Below, piece after piece: positions 52,831 to 60,376 of a DNA stretch of 64,000 nucleotides. Source of the DNA: Streptomyces fodineus (GTDB lineage: Bacteria > Actinomycetota > Actinomycetes > Streptomycetales > Streptomycetaceae); NCBI RefSeq assembly GCF_001735805.1, contig NZ_CP017248.1:4278001-4342000 (forward strand), written 5' to 3'. Position 1 is the first letter of the stretch. Every line of letters starts with the position of its first letter. The notes under the pieces are model-generated. The model was not told the DNA's origin and did no database searches. It saw only the letters and a list, made by a program, of their open reading frames with translations. The translations under genes were made by a program, and so were the position numbers.

Positions 52831-54176
52831 GCGTTCACCTCCGGGCGGTCCGCCCAGGCCGTCGACTTGGCCGGGTCGAAGGGACAGCCCCGGCCCGTGA
52901 TGTGCTGCTCGTACTCCTCGCGGAAGTACTTCAGCGAGGAGAAGATCGGGGACGCGGCGCCGTCGCCGAGGGCGCAGAAGGACTTGCCGTTGATGTTGTC
53001 GGCGATGTCGTTCAGCTTGTCGAGATCGGACATGACGCCCTTGCCGGCCTCGATGTCCCGCAGCAGCTGCACCAGCCAGTACGTCCCTTCGCGGCAGGGG
53101 GTGCACTTGCCGCAGGACTCGTGGGCGTAGAACTCGGTCCATCGGGTCACCGCCCGCACCACGCAGGTCGTCTCGTCGAAGCACTGCAGGGCTTTGGTGC
53201 CGAGCATGGAACCGGCGGCGCCCACTCCTTCGTAGTCAAGAGGGACGTCGAGGTGCTCGTCGGTGAACATCGGCGTCGAGGAGCCGCCCGGCGTCCAGAA
53301 CTTCAGGCGGTGGCCGGCCCGCATCCCGCCGCTCATGTCGAGCAGCTGGCGCAGGGTGATGCCGAGCGGGGCCTCGTACTGGCCGGGGCTGGCGACGTGG
53401 CCGCTGAGCGAGTAGAGCGTGAAGCCCGGGGACTTCTCGCTGCCCATCGACCTGAACCAATCTTTCCCGTTTTGCAGGATGGCGGGAACCGACGCGATCG
53501 ACTCGACGTTGTTCACAACAGTCGGGCAGGCATAGAGCCCTTCGACAGCAGGAAAGGGGGGACGGAGCCGCGGTTGACCACGGCGGCCTTCGAGCGAGTC
53601 GAGCAGTGCGGTCTCCTCACCGCAGATGTACGCGCCGGCGCCCGCGTGCACGGTGAGCTGGAGGTCGAGCCCGCTGCCCAGGATGTTCTCGCCGAGGTAG
53701 CCCGCCGCGTAGGCCTCGCGCACGGCCTCGTGCAACCGCCGCAGAACGGGGACGACTTCACCACGCAGATAGATGAAGGCATGCGACGACCTGATGGCAT
53801 AGCACGCGATCACCATGCCCTCGATGAGGCTATGCGGGTTCGCGAAGAGGAGCGGGATGTCCTTGCAGGTCCCGGGCTCCGATTCGTCGGCGTTGACAAC
53901 TAGATAGTGCGGTTTTCCATCACCCTGCGGAATGAACTGCCACTTCATTCCGGTCGGGAATCCCGCGCCGCCGCGGCCGCGCAGACCGGAGTCCTTGACG
54001 TACGCGATCACGTCGTCCGGTGACATGGCCAGCGCCTTGCGGAGCCCCTCGTACCCCTCGTGCCTCCGGTAGACGTCCAGCGTCCAGGACCGGTCCTCGT
54101 CCCAGAAGGCCGACAGCACGGGTGCGAGCAGCTTCTCGGGGCTCGTGTCCTTGAGTTCGGCTGCCACGGTCATCAC
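52827..54176 (-). CDS. nuoF: NADH-quinone oxidoreductase subunit F (NADH/FMN-binding)
   Basis: NADH-oxidising subunit with FMN and cluster N3. The 449-residue protein has GLRGRGGAGFPTGMKW (NADH site, about 64-79), AGAGAYICGEETALLDSLEG (FMN site), and ESCGKCTPCREGTYW with the distant CALGDGAAS for the [4Fe-4S] cluster. Two start codons are adjacent: GTG at 54176, overlapping the nuoE stop, and ATG at 54173. Either gives essentially the same protein. Pairs with NuoE and NuoG to form the NADH dehydrogenase module missing from nuo2. Confidence 0.96.
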   Translation of the reverse strand: MMTVAAELKDTSPEKLLAPVLSAFWDEDRSWTLDVYRRHEGYEGLRKALAMSPDDVIAYVKDSGLRGRGGAGFPTGMKWQFIPQGDGKPHYLVVNADESEPGTCKDIPLLFANPHSLIEGMVIACYAIRSSHAFIYLRGEVVPVLRRLHEAVREAYAAGYLGENILGSGLDLQLTVHAGAGAYICGEETALLDSLEGRRGQPRLRPPFPAVEGLYACPTVVNNVESIASVPAILQNGKDWFRSMGSEKSPGFTLYSLSGHVASPGQYEAPLGITLRQLLDMSGGMRAGHRLKFWTPGGSSTPMFTDEHLDVPLDYEGVGAAGSMLGTKALQCFDETTCVVRAVTRWTEFYAHESCGKCTPCREGTYWLVQLLRDIEAGKGVMSDLDKLNDIADNINGKSFCALGDGAASPIFSSLKYFREEYEQHITGRGCPFDPAKSTAWADRPEVNA

Positions 54177-55039
54177 TCCCCCTCCTCGGCGGTAGGCCCT
54201 GCCGGGTGGGCTGGGTCGGAGGCTGATGTCTCCTGCGGCGCGTCATGGGAACTGAGGTGCTCGGCCGGCGACGGCTCGTGCACCTTGTCGTGCGGTTTCT
54301 CATGCGGACCTCCGCGCGGATGGACCACGCGCGCGGGTGCGGCCTCTCCCCTTGCCAGGCGAAGGCCCACCAGCGACGCCGGTCCCGCACTGCCGCCCTC
54401 CTCGACGGCCCCGGGCCGCTCGTCGGGGAAGCCGGCCAGAACCCGCGCGGTCTCCTTGAACGTGCACAGCCGCGCCCCGCGCGTGGGCTGTACGGGCCGT
54501 CCCGCGCGCAGATCGTCGACCAGGCGCTTGGCGCTGCCGGGCGTCTGGTTGTCGAAGAACTCCCAGTTGACCATCACGACTGGCGCGTAGTCGCAGGCCG
54601 CGTTGCACTCGATGTGTTCCAGGGTGACCTTGCCGTCGTCGGTGGTCTCGCCGTTGCCGACGCCCAGGTGTTCCTGGAGGCTCTCGAAGATCGCGTCGCC
54701 GCCCATCACCGCGCACAGGGTGTTGGTGCACACGCCGACCTGGTAGTCACCGGACGGCCTGCGCCGGTACATGGTGTAGAAGGTGGCGACGGCGGTGACC
54801 TCGGCCGTGGTCAGGTCCAGCATGTCCGCGCAGAACTGCATTCCGGTGCGTGTGACATGGCCTTCCTCCGACTGCACGAGGTGGAGCAGCGGCAGCAGGG
54901 CGGACCGGGAGTCCGGGTAGCGCGCGATCACCTCGCGCGCGTCCGTCTCCAGCCGGGCCCGGACGTCGTCCGGGTAGGCGGGCGCGGGCAGTTCGGGCAT
55001 GCCCAGGCTGACGCCGCGCTCGGAAGAAGAGGTGTTCAC
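54173..55039 (-). CDS. nuoE: NADH-quinone oxidoreductase subunit E, with His/Pro-rich C-terminal tail
   Basis: Thioredoxin-like [2Fe-2S] subunit (cluster N1a). Ligands are visible as CTNTLC and CNAACDYAP. Residues 1-210 form the standard domain (ATFYTMYRRRPSG, VMVNWEFFDNQTPG). Residues 210-288 are an extra tail rich in Pro, His, Ala and Glu (PRGGPHEKPHDKVHEPSPAE, SSHDAPQETS), probably disordered; E. coli NuoE ends near 166. GTG at 55039 overlaps the nuoD stop. Function of the tail unknown. Confidence 0.95.
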   Translation of the reverse strand: MNTSSSERGVSLGMPELPAPAYPDDVRARLETDAREVIARYPDSRSALLPLLHLVQSEEGHVTRTGMQFCADMLDLTTAEVTAVATFYTMYRRRPSGDYQVGVCTNTLCAVMGGDAIFESLQEHLGVGNGETTDDGKVTLEHIECNAACDYAPVVMVNWEFFDNQTPGSAKRLVDDLRAGRPVQPTRGARLCTFKETARVLAGFPDERPGAVEEGGSAGPASLVGLRLARGEAAPARVVHPRGGPHEKPHDKVHEPSPAEHLSSHDAPQETSASDPAHPAGPTAEEGE

Positions 55040-56358
55040 CGGTCGACGCCTCCCAAAACCGGGTCGATGGACGCGACGACGACGATGACGTCGGCCACCT
55101 GGCCGCCCTCACACATCGCCGCCAAGGCCTGCAGGTTGGCGAAGGACGGGTCGCGGAAGTGGACCCGGTAGGGGCGGGTGCCGCCGTCGGAGACGGCGTG
55201 CACTCCGAGTTCGCCCTTGGGTGACTCCACGGCCGTGTAGACCTGTCCCGGCGGGACCCGGAAGCCCTCGGTGACCAGCTTGAAGTGGTGGATCAGGGCC
55301 TCCATGGAGGTGCCCATGATCTTCTTGATGTGGTCGAGGGAGTTGCCGAGTCCGTCCGGTCCCAGGGCGAGCTGGGCGGGCCAGGCGATCTTCTTGTCCG
55401 CGACCATGACCGGTCCGGGCTGGAGCCGGTCCAGGCACTGCTCGACGATCCTGAGCGACTGGCGCATCTCCTCCAGGCGGATCAGGAAGCGGCCGTAGGC
55501 GTCGCAGGTGTCGGCGGTCGGGATGTCGAAGTCGTAGGTCTCGTAGCCGCAGTACGGCTGGGTCTTGCGCAGGTCGTGCGGCAGTCCGGCGGAGCGCAGG
55601 ATGGGGCCGGTCACGCCGAGGGCCATGCAGCCGGCCAGGTCGAGGTAGGCGACGTCCTGCATGCGGCCCTTGAAGACGGGGTTCCCGGTGGCGAGCTTGT
55701 CGTACTCCGGGAGGTTCTTCCTCATCTTCTTCACGAACTCGCGGATCTGGTCCACCGCGCCGGGCGGCAGGTCCTGGGCGAGGCCGCCGGGGCGGATGTA
55801 CGCGTGGTTCATCCGCAGGCCCGTGATGAGCTCGTAGAGGTCGAGAATCATTTCACGATCACGGAAGCCGTAGATCATGATCGTGGTGGCGCCCAGCTCC
55901 ATGCCGCCGGTGGCGATGGCGACCAGGTGGGAGGACATCCGGTTCAGCTCCATCAGGAGCACCCGGATGATCGTGGCGCGCTCGGTGACCTGGTCCTCGA
56001 TGCCGAGGAGCTTCTCCACGGCGAGACAGTAGGCGGTCTCGTTGAAGAAGGAGGTGAGGTAGTCCATGCGCGTGACGAAGGTGCTGCCCTGCGTCCACGT
56101 GCGGTACTCGATGTTCTTCTCGATGCCGGTGTGGAGGTAGCCGACGCCGCAGCGGGCTTCGGTGACGGTCTCGCCCTCGATCTCCAGGATCAGGCGGAGC
56201 ACCCCGTGGGTGGAGGGGTGCTGGGGACCCATGTTGACGACGATGCGTTCGTCGTCGGCGCGGGCCGCGGACTGGACGATCTCGTCCCAGTCGCCACCGG
56301 TGACCGTGTAGACGGTGCCCTCGGTGGTCTCGCGCGGGGATGCCTGCGATGTGCTCAC
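55036..56358 (-). CDS. nuoD: NADH-quinone oxidoreductase subunit D
   Basis: 49 kDa subunit that forms the quinone-binding site with NuoB. The 440-residue protein shows MGPQHPSTHGVLRLILEIEG with the quinone-contact His, RCGVGYLHTGIEKN, LNRMSSHLVAIATGGME, and ESPKGELGVHAVSDGG near the C-terminus. I use the GTG at 56358 (overlapping the nuoC stop) rather than the longer frame. This is the only nuoD seen in the window, so a complete nuo2 complex would need it or another partner. Confidence 0.96.
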   Translation of the reverse strand: MSTSQASPRETTEGTVYTVTGGDWDEIVQSAARADDERIVVNMGPQHPSTHGVLRLILEIEGETVTEARCGVGYLHTGIEKNIEYRTWTQGSTFVTRMDYLTSFFNETAYCLAVEKLLGIEDQVTERATIIRVLLMELNRMSSHLVAIATGGMELGATTIMIYGFRDREMILDLYELITGLRMNHAYIRPGGLAQDLPPGAVDQIREFVKKMRKNLPEYDKLATGNPVFKGRMQDVAYLDLAGCMALGVTGPILRSAGLPHDLRKTQPYCGYETYDFDIPTADTCDAYGRFLIRLEEMRQSLRIVEQCLDRLQPGPVMVADKKIAWPAQLALGPDGLGNSLDHIKKIMGTSMEALIHHFKLVTEGFRVPPGQVYTAVESPKGELGVHAVSDGGTRPYRVHFRDPSFANLQALAAMCEGGQVADVIVVVASIDPVLGGVDR

Positions 56359-57125
56359 GAGTACGACCTCCGCTGGTCCGGAGCCGGGATCTGGGCGCCC
56401 TTGTACTCGACGGGGATGCCGCCGAGGGGGTAGTCCTTGCGCTGCGGGTGGCCCTGCCAGTCGTCCGGCATGATGATCCGGGTCAGGGCCGGGTGACCGT
56501 CGAAGACGATTCCGAAGAAGTCGTAGGTCTCGCGCTCGTGCCAGTCGTTCGTCGGATAGACGGAGAACAGCGACGGGATGTGCGGGTCGCCGTCGGGGGC
56601 GCTGACTTCGAGGCGGATCAGCCGGTTGTGGGTGATCGAGCGCAGGTGGTAGACGGCGTGCAGCTCGCGGCCCTTGTCGTTGGGGTAGTGGACGCCGCTG
56701 ACGCCGGTGCACAGCTCGAAGCGCAGGGCCGGGTCGTCGCGCAGGGTGCGGGCCACTCGGACCAGGTACTCGCGTTCGATGTGGAAGGTGATCTCACCGC
56801 GGTCGACGACCGTCTTCTCGATGGCGCTCTCCGGGAGGAGGCCCTGTTCCTCCAGGGCGCCTTCGAGTTCGTCGGCGACCTCGTCGAACCAGCCGCCGTA
56901 GGGCCTGCTCGCCGGTCCCGGGAGTCGGACCGAGCGGACCAGTCCGCCGTAGCCGGAAGTGTCACCGCCGTTGTTGGCGCCGAACATGCCGCGCTGGACG
57001 CGGATCTCCTCGCCGCCCTGGCCGCGCTGGCCGGGGAGGTTGGAGGCGGAGAGGTCCTTCTCGGGGTTCACCCCGTTCGCGGAGCCGTTCGCGCCGCCTG
57101 CGCTGTTGCCGTTCGCGTCGCTCAC
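56355..57125 (-). CDS. nuoC: NADH-quinone oxidoreductase subunit C
   Basis: 30 kDa subunit supporting NuoD and NuoB. The 256-residue protein has NDWHERETYDFFGIVFDGHP and the following DWQGHPQRKDYPLGG, the family signature. The first 60 residues are a Gly/Asn/Ala-rich leader (NGNSAGGANGSANG) before the domain. The GTG at 57125 overlaps the nuoB stop. Unlike NuoC2 it has no long tail and ends PDQRRSYS. Confidence 0.96.
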   Translation of the reverse strand: MSDANGNSAGGANGSANGVNPEKDLSASNLPGQRGQGGEEIRVQRGMFGANNGGDTSGYGGLVRSVRLPGPASRPYGGWFDEVADELEGALEEQGLLPESAIEKTVVDRGEITFHIEREYLVRVARTLRDDPALRFELCTGVSGVHYPNDKGRELHAVYHLRSITHNRLIRLEVSAPDGDPHIPSLFSVYPTNDWHERETYDFFGIVFDGHPALTRIIMPDDWQGHPQRKDYPLGGIPVEYKGAQIPAPDQRRSYS

Positions 57126-57676
57126 CGCAGCAGCCCCTTCATCTCGATCGTGGGCAGGGCCTTGAGCGCCGCCTCCTCCGCCTCGCGGGCGGCTTCCTCG
57201 GCGTTAACGCCGAGCTTGGAGGACTGGATCTTCTGGTGGAGCTTGAGGATCGCGTCCATCAGCATCTCGGGACGGGGCGGGCAGCCCGGGAGGTAGATGT
57301 CGACGGGAACGATGTGGTCGACGCCCTGGACGATCGCGTAGTTGTTGAACATGCCGCCCGAGGAGGCGCAGACACCCATGGAGATCACCCATTTCGGGTT
57401 GGGCATCTGGTCGTAGACCTGCCGGAGCACCGGCGCCATCTTCTGGCTGACCCGGCCGGCGACGATCATCAGGTCCGCCTGGCGTGGTGAGCCGCGGAAG
57501 ACCTCCATGCCGAAGCGCGCCAGGTCGTAACGGCCGGCGCCGGTGGTCATCATCTCGAAGGCGCAGCAGGCAAGGCCGAAGGTGGCCGGGAAGACGGACG
57601 CCTTGCGCACCCAGCCCGCGGCCTGCTCGACGGTGGTCAGCAGGAAGCCGCTCGGCAGCTTTTCTTCGAGTCCCAT
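57122..57676 (-). CDS. nuoB: NADH-quinone oxidoreductase subunit B
   Basis: Carries cluster N2, the last carrier before quinone. Cysteine ligands are in GLACCAFEMM, SMGVCASSGG and LPGCPPRPE. The 184-residue protein from the ATG at 57676 is normal length, with a charged Ala/Glu C-terminus (EEAAREAEEAALKALP). The gap to nuoA is 11 bases, the largest between the first genes of this operon. Its stop overlaps the nuoC start (GTGA). Confidence 0.97.
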   Translation of the reverse strand: MGLEEKLPSGFLLTTVEQAAGWVRKASVFPATFGLACCAFEMMTTGAGRYDLARFGMEVFRGSPRQADLMIVAGRVSQKMAPVLRQVYDQMPNPKWVISMGVCASSGGMFNNYAIVQGVDHIVPVDIYLPGCPPRPEMLMDAILKLHQKIQSSKLGVNAEEAAREAEEAALKALPTIEMKGLLR

Positions 57677-57687
57677 GTCTAGGCCCC

Positions 57688-58047
57688 TCAGTCCCATTCC
57701 AGGCCGCCGCGCCGCCATACATACGCGTACGCGACGAAGACGGTGAGCACGAAGAGCAGCATCTCCACGAGCCCGAAAATCCCCAGGGCGTCGAAGGTGA
57801 CGGCCCAGGGGTAGAGGAAGACGATCTCGATGTCGAAGACGATGAAGAGCATCGCCGTCAGGTAGTACTTGATGGGGAAGCGCCCGCCGCCGGCCGGCGT
57901 GGGGGTCGGCTCGATACCGCACTCGTAGGCCTCGAGCTTGGCGCGGTTGTACCGCTTCGGACCGATCAGCGTGGCCATGACCACGGAGAAGATCGCAAAG
58001 CCTGCCCCGAGGGCTCCCAGTACGAGGATGGGCGCATACGCGTTCAC
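57688..58047 (-). CDS. nuoA: NADH-quinone oxidoreductase subunit A
   Basis: First gene of the complete nuo1 operon. The 119-residue three-helix subunit has the loop YECGIEPTPTPAGG and then YYLTAMLFIVFDIEIVFLYPW. The GTG at 58047 follows GAGAGGAGCGAGGAGC, a strong ribosome-binding region. A candidate Rex operator lies 108 bases upstream, consistent with the known NAD+/NADH control of nuo in Streptomyces. The 14 genes downstream follow the canonical A-N order. Confidence 0.97.
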   Translation of the reverse strand: MNAYAPILVLGALGAGFAIFSVVMATLIGPKRYNRAKLEAYECGIEPTPTPAGGGRFPIKYYLTAMLFIVFDIEIVFLYPWAVTFDALGIFGLVEMLLFVLTVFVAYAYVWRRGGLEWD

Positions 58048-58154
58048 CGCTCCTCGCTCCTCTCAGTCGGCACTGACTGCTGGCGGTTGCACTGGACTCA
58101 CAGCCGCCTCACCGGTCCCACGAGCCCCGCTCGTCCCGGCGAAGATCGAGAACA

Positions 58155-58170
58155 TGTGAAGCAGGTCACA
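58155..58170. promoter_or_regulatory. Candidate Rex operator upstream of nuoA
   Basis: TGTGAAGCAGGTCACA matches the Rex operator form TGTGAAnnnnTTCACA with one change. A weaker similar site, TGTGATCTGCGACACG, lies at 58205-58220. Rex, the NADH-sensing repressor, is known to control nuo in Streptomyces. Position is 108 bases upstream of the nuoA start, suited to a promoter in the same interval. Confidence 0.65.
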
Positions 58171-58639
58171 AGCCCAACTGCCACGCATCTTATGCCCGCC
58201 ACTCTGTGATCTGCGACACGGCGTATTACTCGAGCTTTGTGATCTCCACCACCTGACGAAGGATCATGAAGTCGGATGATGGGTGATCTTCATACGCGAA
58301 GCGTTCAGTTGATCACCAGAAGTGACATTTTCACGCGTCATCGCAGGCCGGAGAGCTCGTCTCAATATCAAGAGACTTCCGCTGCATGCAAATTGGCGCT
58401 GGACGCGACCGCCTGATAGAGGGGCGCGTTCACACATCAGGGGTAGGGCGGGACGCGGCGTGGACGCGGGTGCGGATGCGTGCACGCGTTCACGAGCTCC
58501 ACGCGCGAAGGACGCCACGCTTCCGGTAACCGTTCCGTGACCTCCGCCACATCGATGAGAGATCCCTGAGAACCGGGCTTGGCCAACGACCGCAACCAGT
58601 GGTAAGCGGGGGGCGAATCGGACGTAATGATCAAAGACC

Positions 58640-58659
58640 GTGATCAAGGGCTTGATCAC
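58640..58659. promoter_or_regulatory. Perfect palindrome upstream of the NlpC/P60 gene
   Basis: GTGATCAAGGGCTTGATCAC has eight-base arms around GGGC. An extra direct copy of TGATCAA begins at 58628, 13 bases before the first in-palindrome copy at 58641. It lies about 130 bases upstream of the hydrolase start, suitable for an operator. Confidence 0.5.
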
Positions 58660-58790
58660 GTGCGTCCGCAATGTCCGTTACGGCGTCAATAAAGAGCGAC
58701 ACGCCCGGGATTTGAAGTCTCGATTGAGCAACTGTGGCGCAGCACACGTTTCTTGAAGATATGAAGGAGCCCCTGGTACCCGTTATCCCC

Positions 58791-59591
58791 ATGTCCCACA
58801 CCGCTCACATACGCAGCCACCGGAAGCCCCGCCGCAGCGCGTCCACCCTCGCGATGCGGGCCGGAGTTGCCGGTGGCGTCCTCAGCACCCTGGCAGTCGC
58901 CGGGGCGTCCGGCGCGGCGAACGCTGCCGAGCCGGTGACGCAGACCCTCGAACTGCCCACCCTGACGACCGACCTGGCCACCCAGGCGGCGAAGTCCGCG
59001 GACGCCACCCAGCAGGCTGCCGCGAATTACCAGCTGCAGGCCGAGCGTGACGCGGCCGCCGCAAACGCCGCGAAGCAGGCCAAGGCGGACCTCGCGGAGG
59101 CGAAGCAGAAGGCCGCCGACGCGAAGAAGAAGGCCGAGGAGGCCGCCCGCAAGGAAGCCGCCGCCCGCGCCTCGCGCAACGCCGAGCGTACGACGCTCGC
59201 CGCCACGTCGGACTCCGGCAGCACGTCCACGGCGACCGGTTCGGCCGCGTCCGTCATCTCCTTCGTGAAGGCGCAGATCGGCAAGTCCTACGTCCTGGGC
59301 GCCTCCGGCCCGAGCGCCTACGACTGCTCCGGCCTGGTGCAGGCCGCCTTCAAGGAGATCGGCGTCAGCCTGCCGCGCGTCTCCCAGGACCAGTCGACCG
59401 CCGGCACGCAGGTCTCGCTGAGCAACCTGCAGCCGGGTGACATCCTCTACTGGGGCAGCGCGGGCAGCGCGTACCACGTGGCGGTGTATGTCGGCGACGG
59501 CATGTTCGTCGGCGCTCAGAACCCCTCCACCGGCATCGTGGAGAAGCCGCTGTCGTACGACCCGCCGACCGGCGCCGTGCGGGTGCTCTGA
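58791..59591 (+). CDS. Secreted NlpC/P60 (C40) cell-wall hydrolase
   Basis: Peptidoglycan endopeptidase. From the ATG at 58791 (266 residues) there is a long, basic signal peptide (HIRSHRKPRRSAST then AGVAGGVLSTLAVAGA, cleavage near ANA-AEP), a Lys/Ala/Glu-rich coiled-coil linker (about 60-130; AAKQAKADLAEAKQKAADAK), and a C-terminal NlpC/P60 domain with catalytic Cys in SAYDCSGLVQAAFKE and His in SAYHVAVYVGDG. In-frame starts at 58734 (GTG) and 58761 (ATG) would lengthen the N-terminus; none has a convincing ribosome-binding site, so the start is uncertain. It is divergent from the nuo operon. Confidence 0.9.
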   Translation: MSHTAHIRSHRKPRRSASTLAMRAGVAGGVLSTLAVAGASGAANAAEPVTQTLELPTLTTDLATQAAKSADATQQAAANYQLQAERDAAAANAAKQAKADLAEAKQKAADAKKKAEEAARKEAAARASRNAERTTLAATSDSGSTSTATGSAASVISFVKAQIGKSYVLGASGPSAYDCSGLVQAAFKEIGVSLPRVSQDQSTAGTQVSLSNLQPGDILYWGSAGSAYHVAVYVGDGMFVGAQNPSTGIVEKPLSYDPPTGAVRVL

Positions 59592-59742
59592 GCACTCCAC
59601 CCGCCGTACAACGCGCGTAGGGCCGCAGCCGCTCGGGGGCAGCGACCCTTGCGTCGTTCCCGGCGCCTGGGAGCGCCGCTCCTGACATGCTCTGCTCGGG
59701 CCGCCGTCCGGCGGTCCGTCCATGAGCGAAGGAGACCGCGTC

Positions 59743-60369
59743 ATGCCCCGCGTGTTCGTGCAGGCAAGGCCCGCCGACTACTACCCCCGCCACGCCCCCG
59801 AGGCCGGGCGTGGTGCCGTGCGCCGGGTCACCGAGGTCGGCGAGGAGGTCCTGCACAAGCCGTGCCGGGACGTCACGGAGTTCGGGCCCGGCCTCGCCGC
59901 ACTCATCGACGACATGTTCCGCACCCTGTATGTCGCCGAAGGAGCGGGACTGGCGGCGAATCAGGTGGGGGTCGATCTACGGCTCTTCGTGTACGACTGC
60001 CCCGATGACACAGGAGTCCGGCATGTCGGACACGTAGTCAATCCCGTGCTCGAAACGCCCACGAGCGGGCGGCGGTTCCTGGACGAGGACGAGGGCTGTC
60101 TGTCGGTGCCGGGTGCCGTGATGGCCGTACCGCGACCGGACCGGGCCGTCGTGCGCGGGCAGGACAAGGAGGGCAGTCCGGTCGTCATCGAGGGCACGGG
60201 GTACTTCGCGCGCTGCCTCATCCACGAGACCGACCACACCAACGGCCACCTCTACCTGGACCGGCTCTCCAAGCGGGGGAAAAAGGACGCGCTGCGGCAG
60301 ATGGCGGACCGGCGGGACGAGGTGTTCGCCCGCCGGGCCGCCCGCGCCGAGGAGCTGAGCCGGGCCTAG
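59743..60369 (+). CDS. def: Peptide deformylase
   Basis: Removes the N-formyl group from nascent proteins using a metal ion. The three motifs are intact: I GAGLAANQVGV, II EGCLSVPG (Cys ligand) and III HETDHTNG (His ligands and catalytic Glu). The 208-residue protein has an N-terminal extension of about 35 residues before the fold (RPADYYPRHAPEAGRGAVRR) and a C-terminal helix rich in Arg and Ala. The ATG at 59743 has GAAGGAG eight bases upstream; the ATG at 59722 is less likely. Streptomyces has several deformylases, so this may be a secondary copy. Converges with the reductase gene seven bases away. Confidence 0.93.
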   Translation: MPRVFVQARPADYYPRHAPEAGRGAVRRVTEVGEEVLHKPCRDVTEFGPGLAALIDDMFRTLYVAEGAGLAANQVGVDLRLFVYDCPDDTGVRHVGHVVNPVLETPTSGRRFLDEDEGCLSVPGAVMAVPRPDRAVVRGQDKEGSPVVIEGTGYFARCLIHETDHTNGHLYLDRLSKRGKKDALRQMADRRDEVFARRAARAEELSRA

Positions 60370-60376
60370 CGGAGGT

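Larger units (their letters stand above)
58048..58790. other. Long divergent regulatory region between nuoA and the NlpC/P60 gene
   Basis: These 743 bases hold no supported gene. The nuoA side (58140-58260) has a candidate Rex site and three TGTGATCT-like motifs. The middle (58260-58420) is AT-rich for this genome, with TTCATACGCGAAGCGTT and TCAATATCAAGAGAC. The NlpC/P60 side has three TGATCAA copies and the perfect palindrome at 58640-58659. The c-di-AMP riboswitch consensus found upstream of the SLT gene is not present here. Confidence 0.5.

Noticed and set aside
58048..58790. Second c-di-AMP riboswitch before the NlpC/P60 gene
   Set aside because: The conserved ydaO blocks (GGGGTGAAGCC, ACCCGACAGCT) are absent from the interval.
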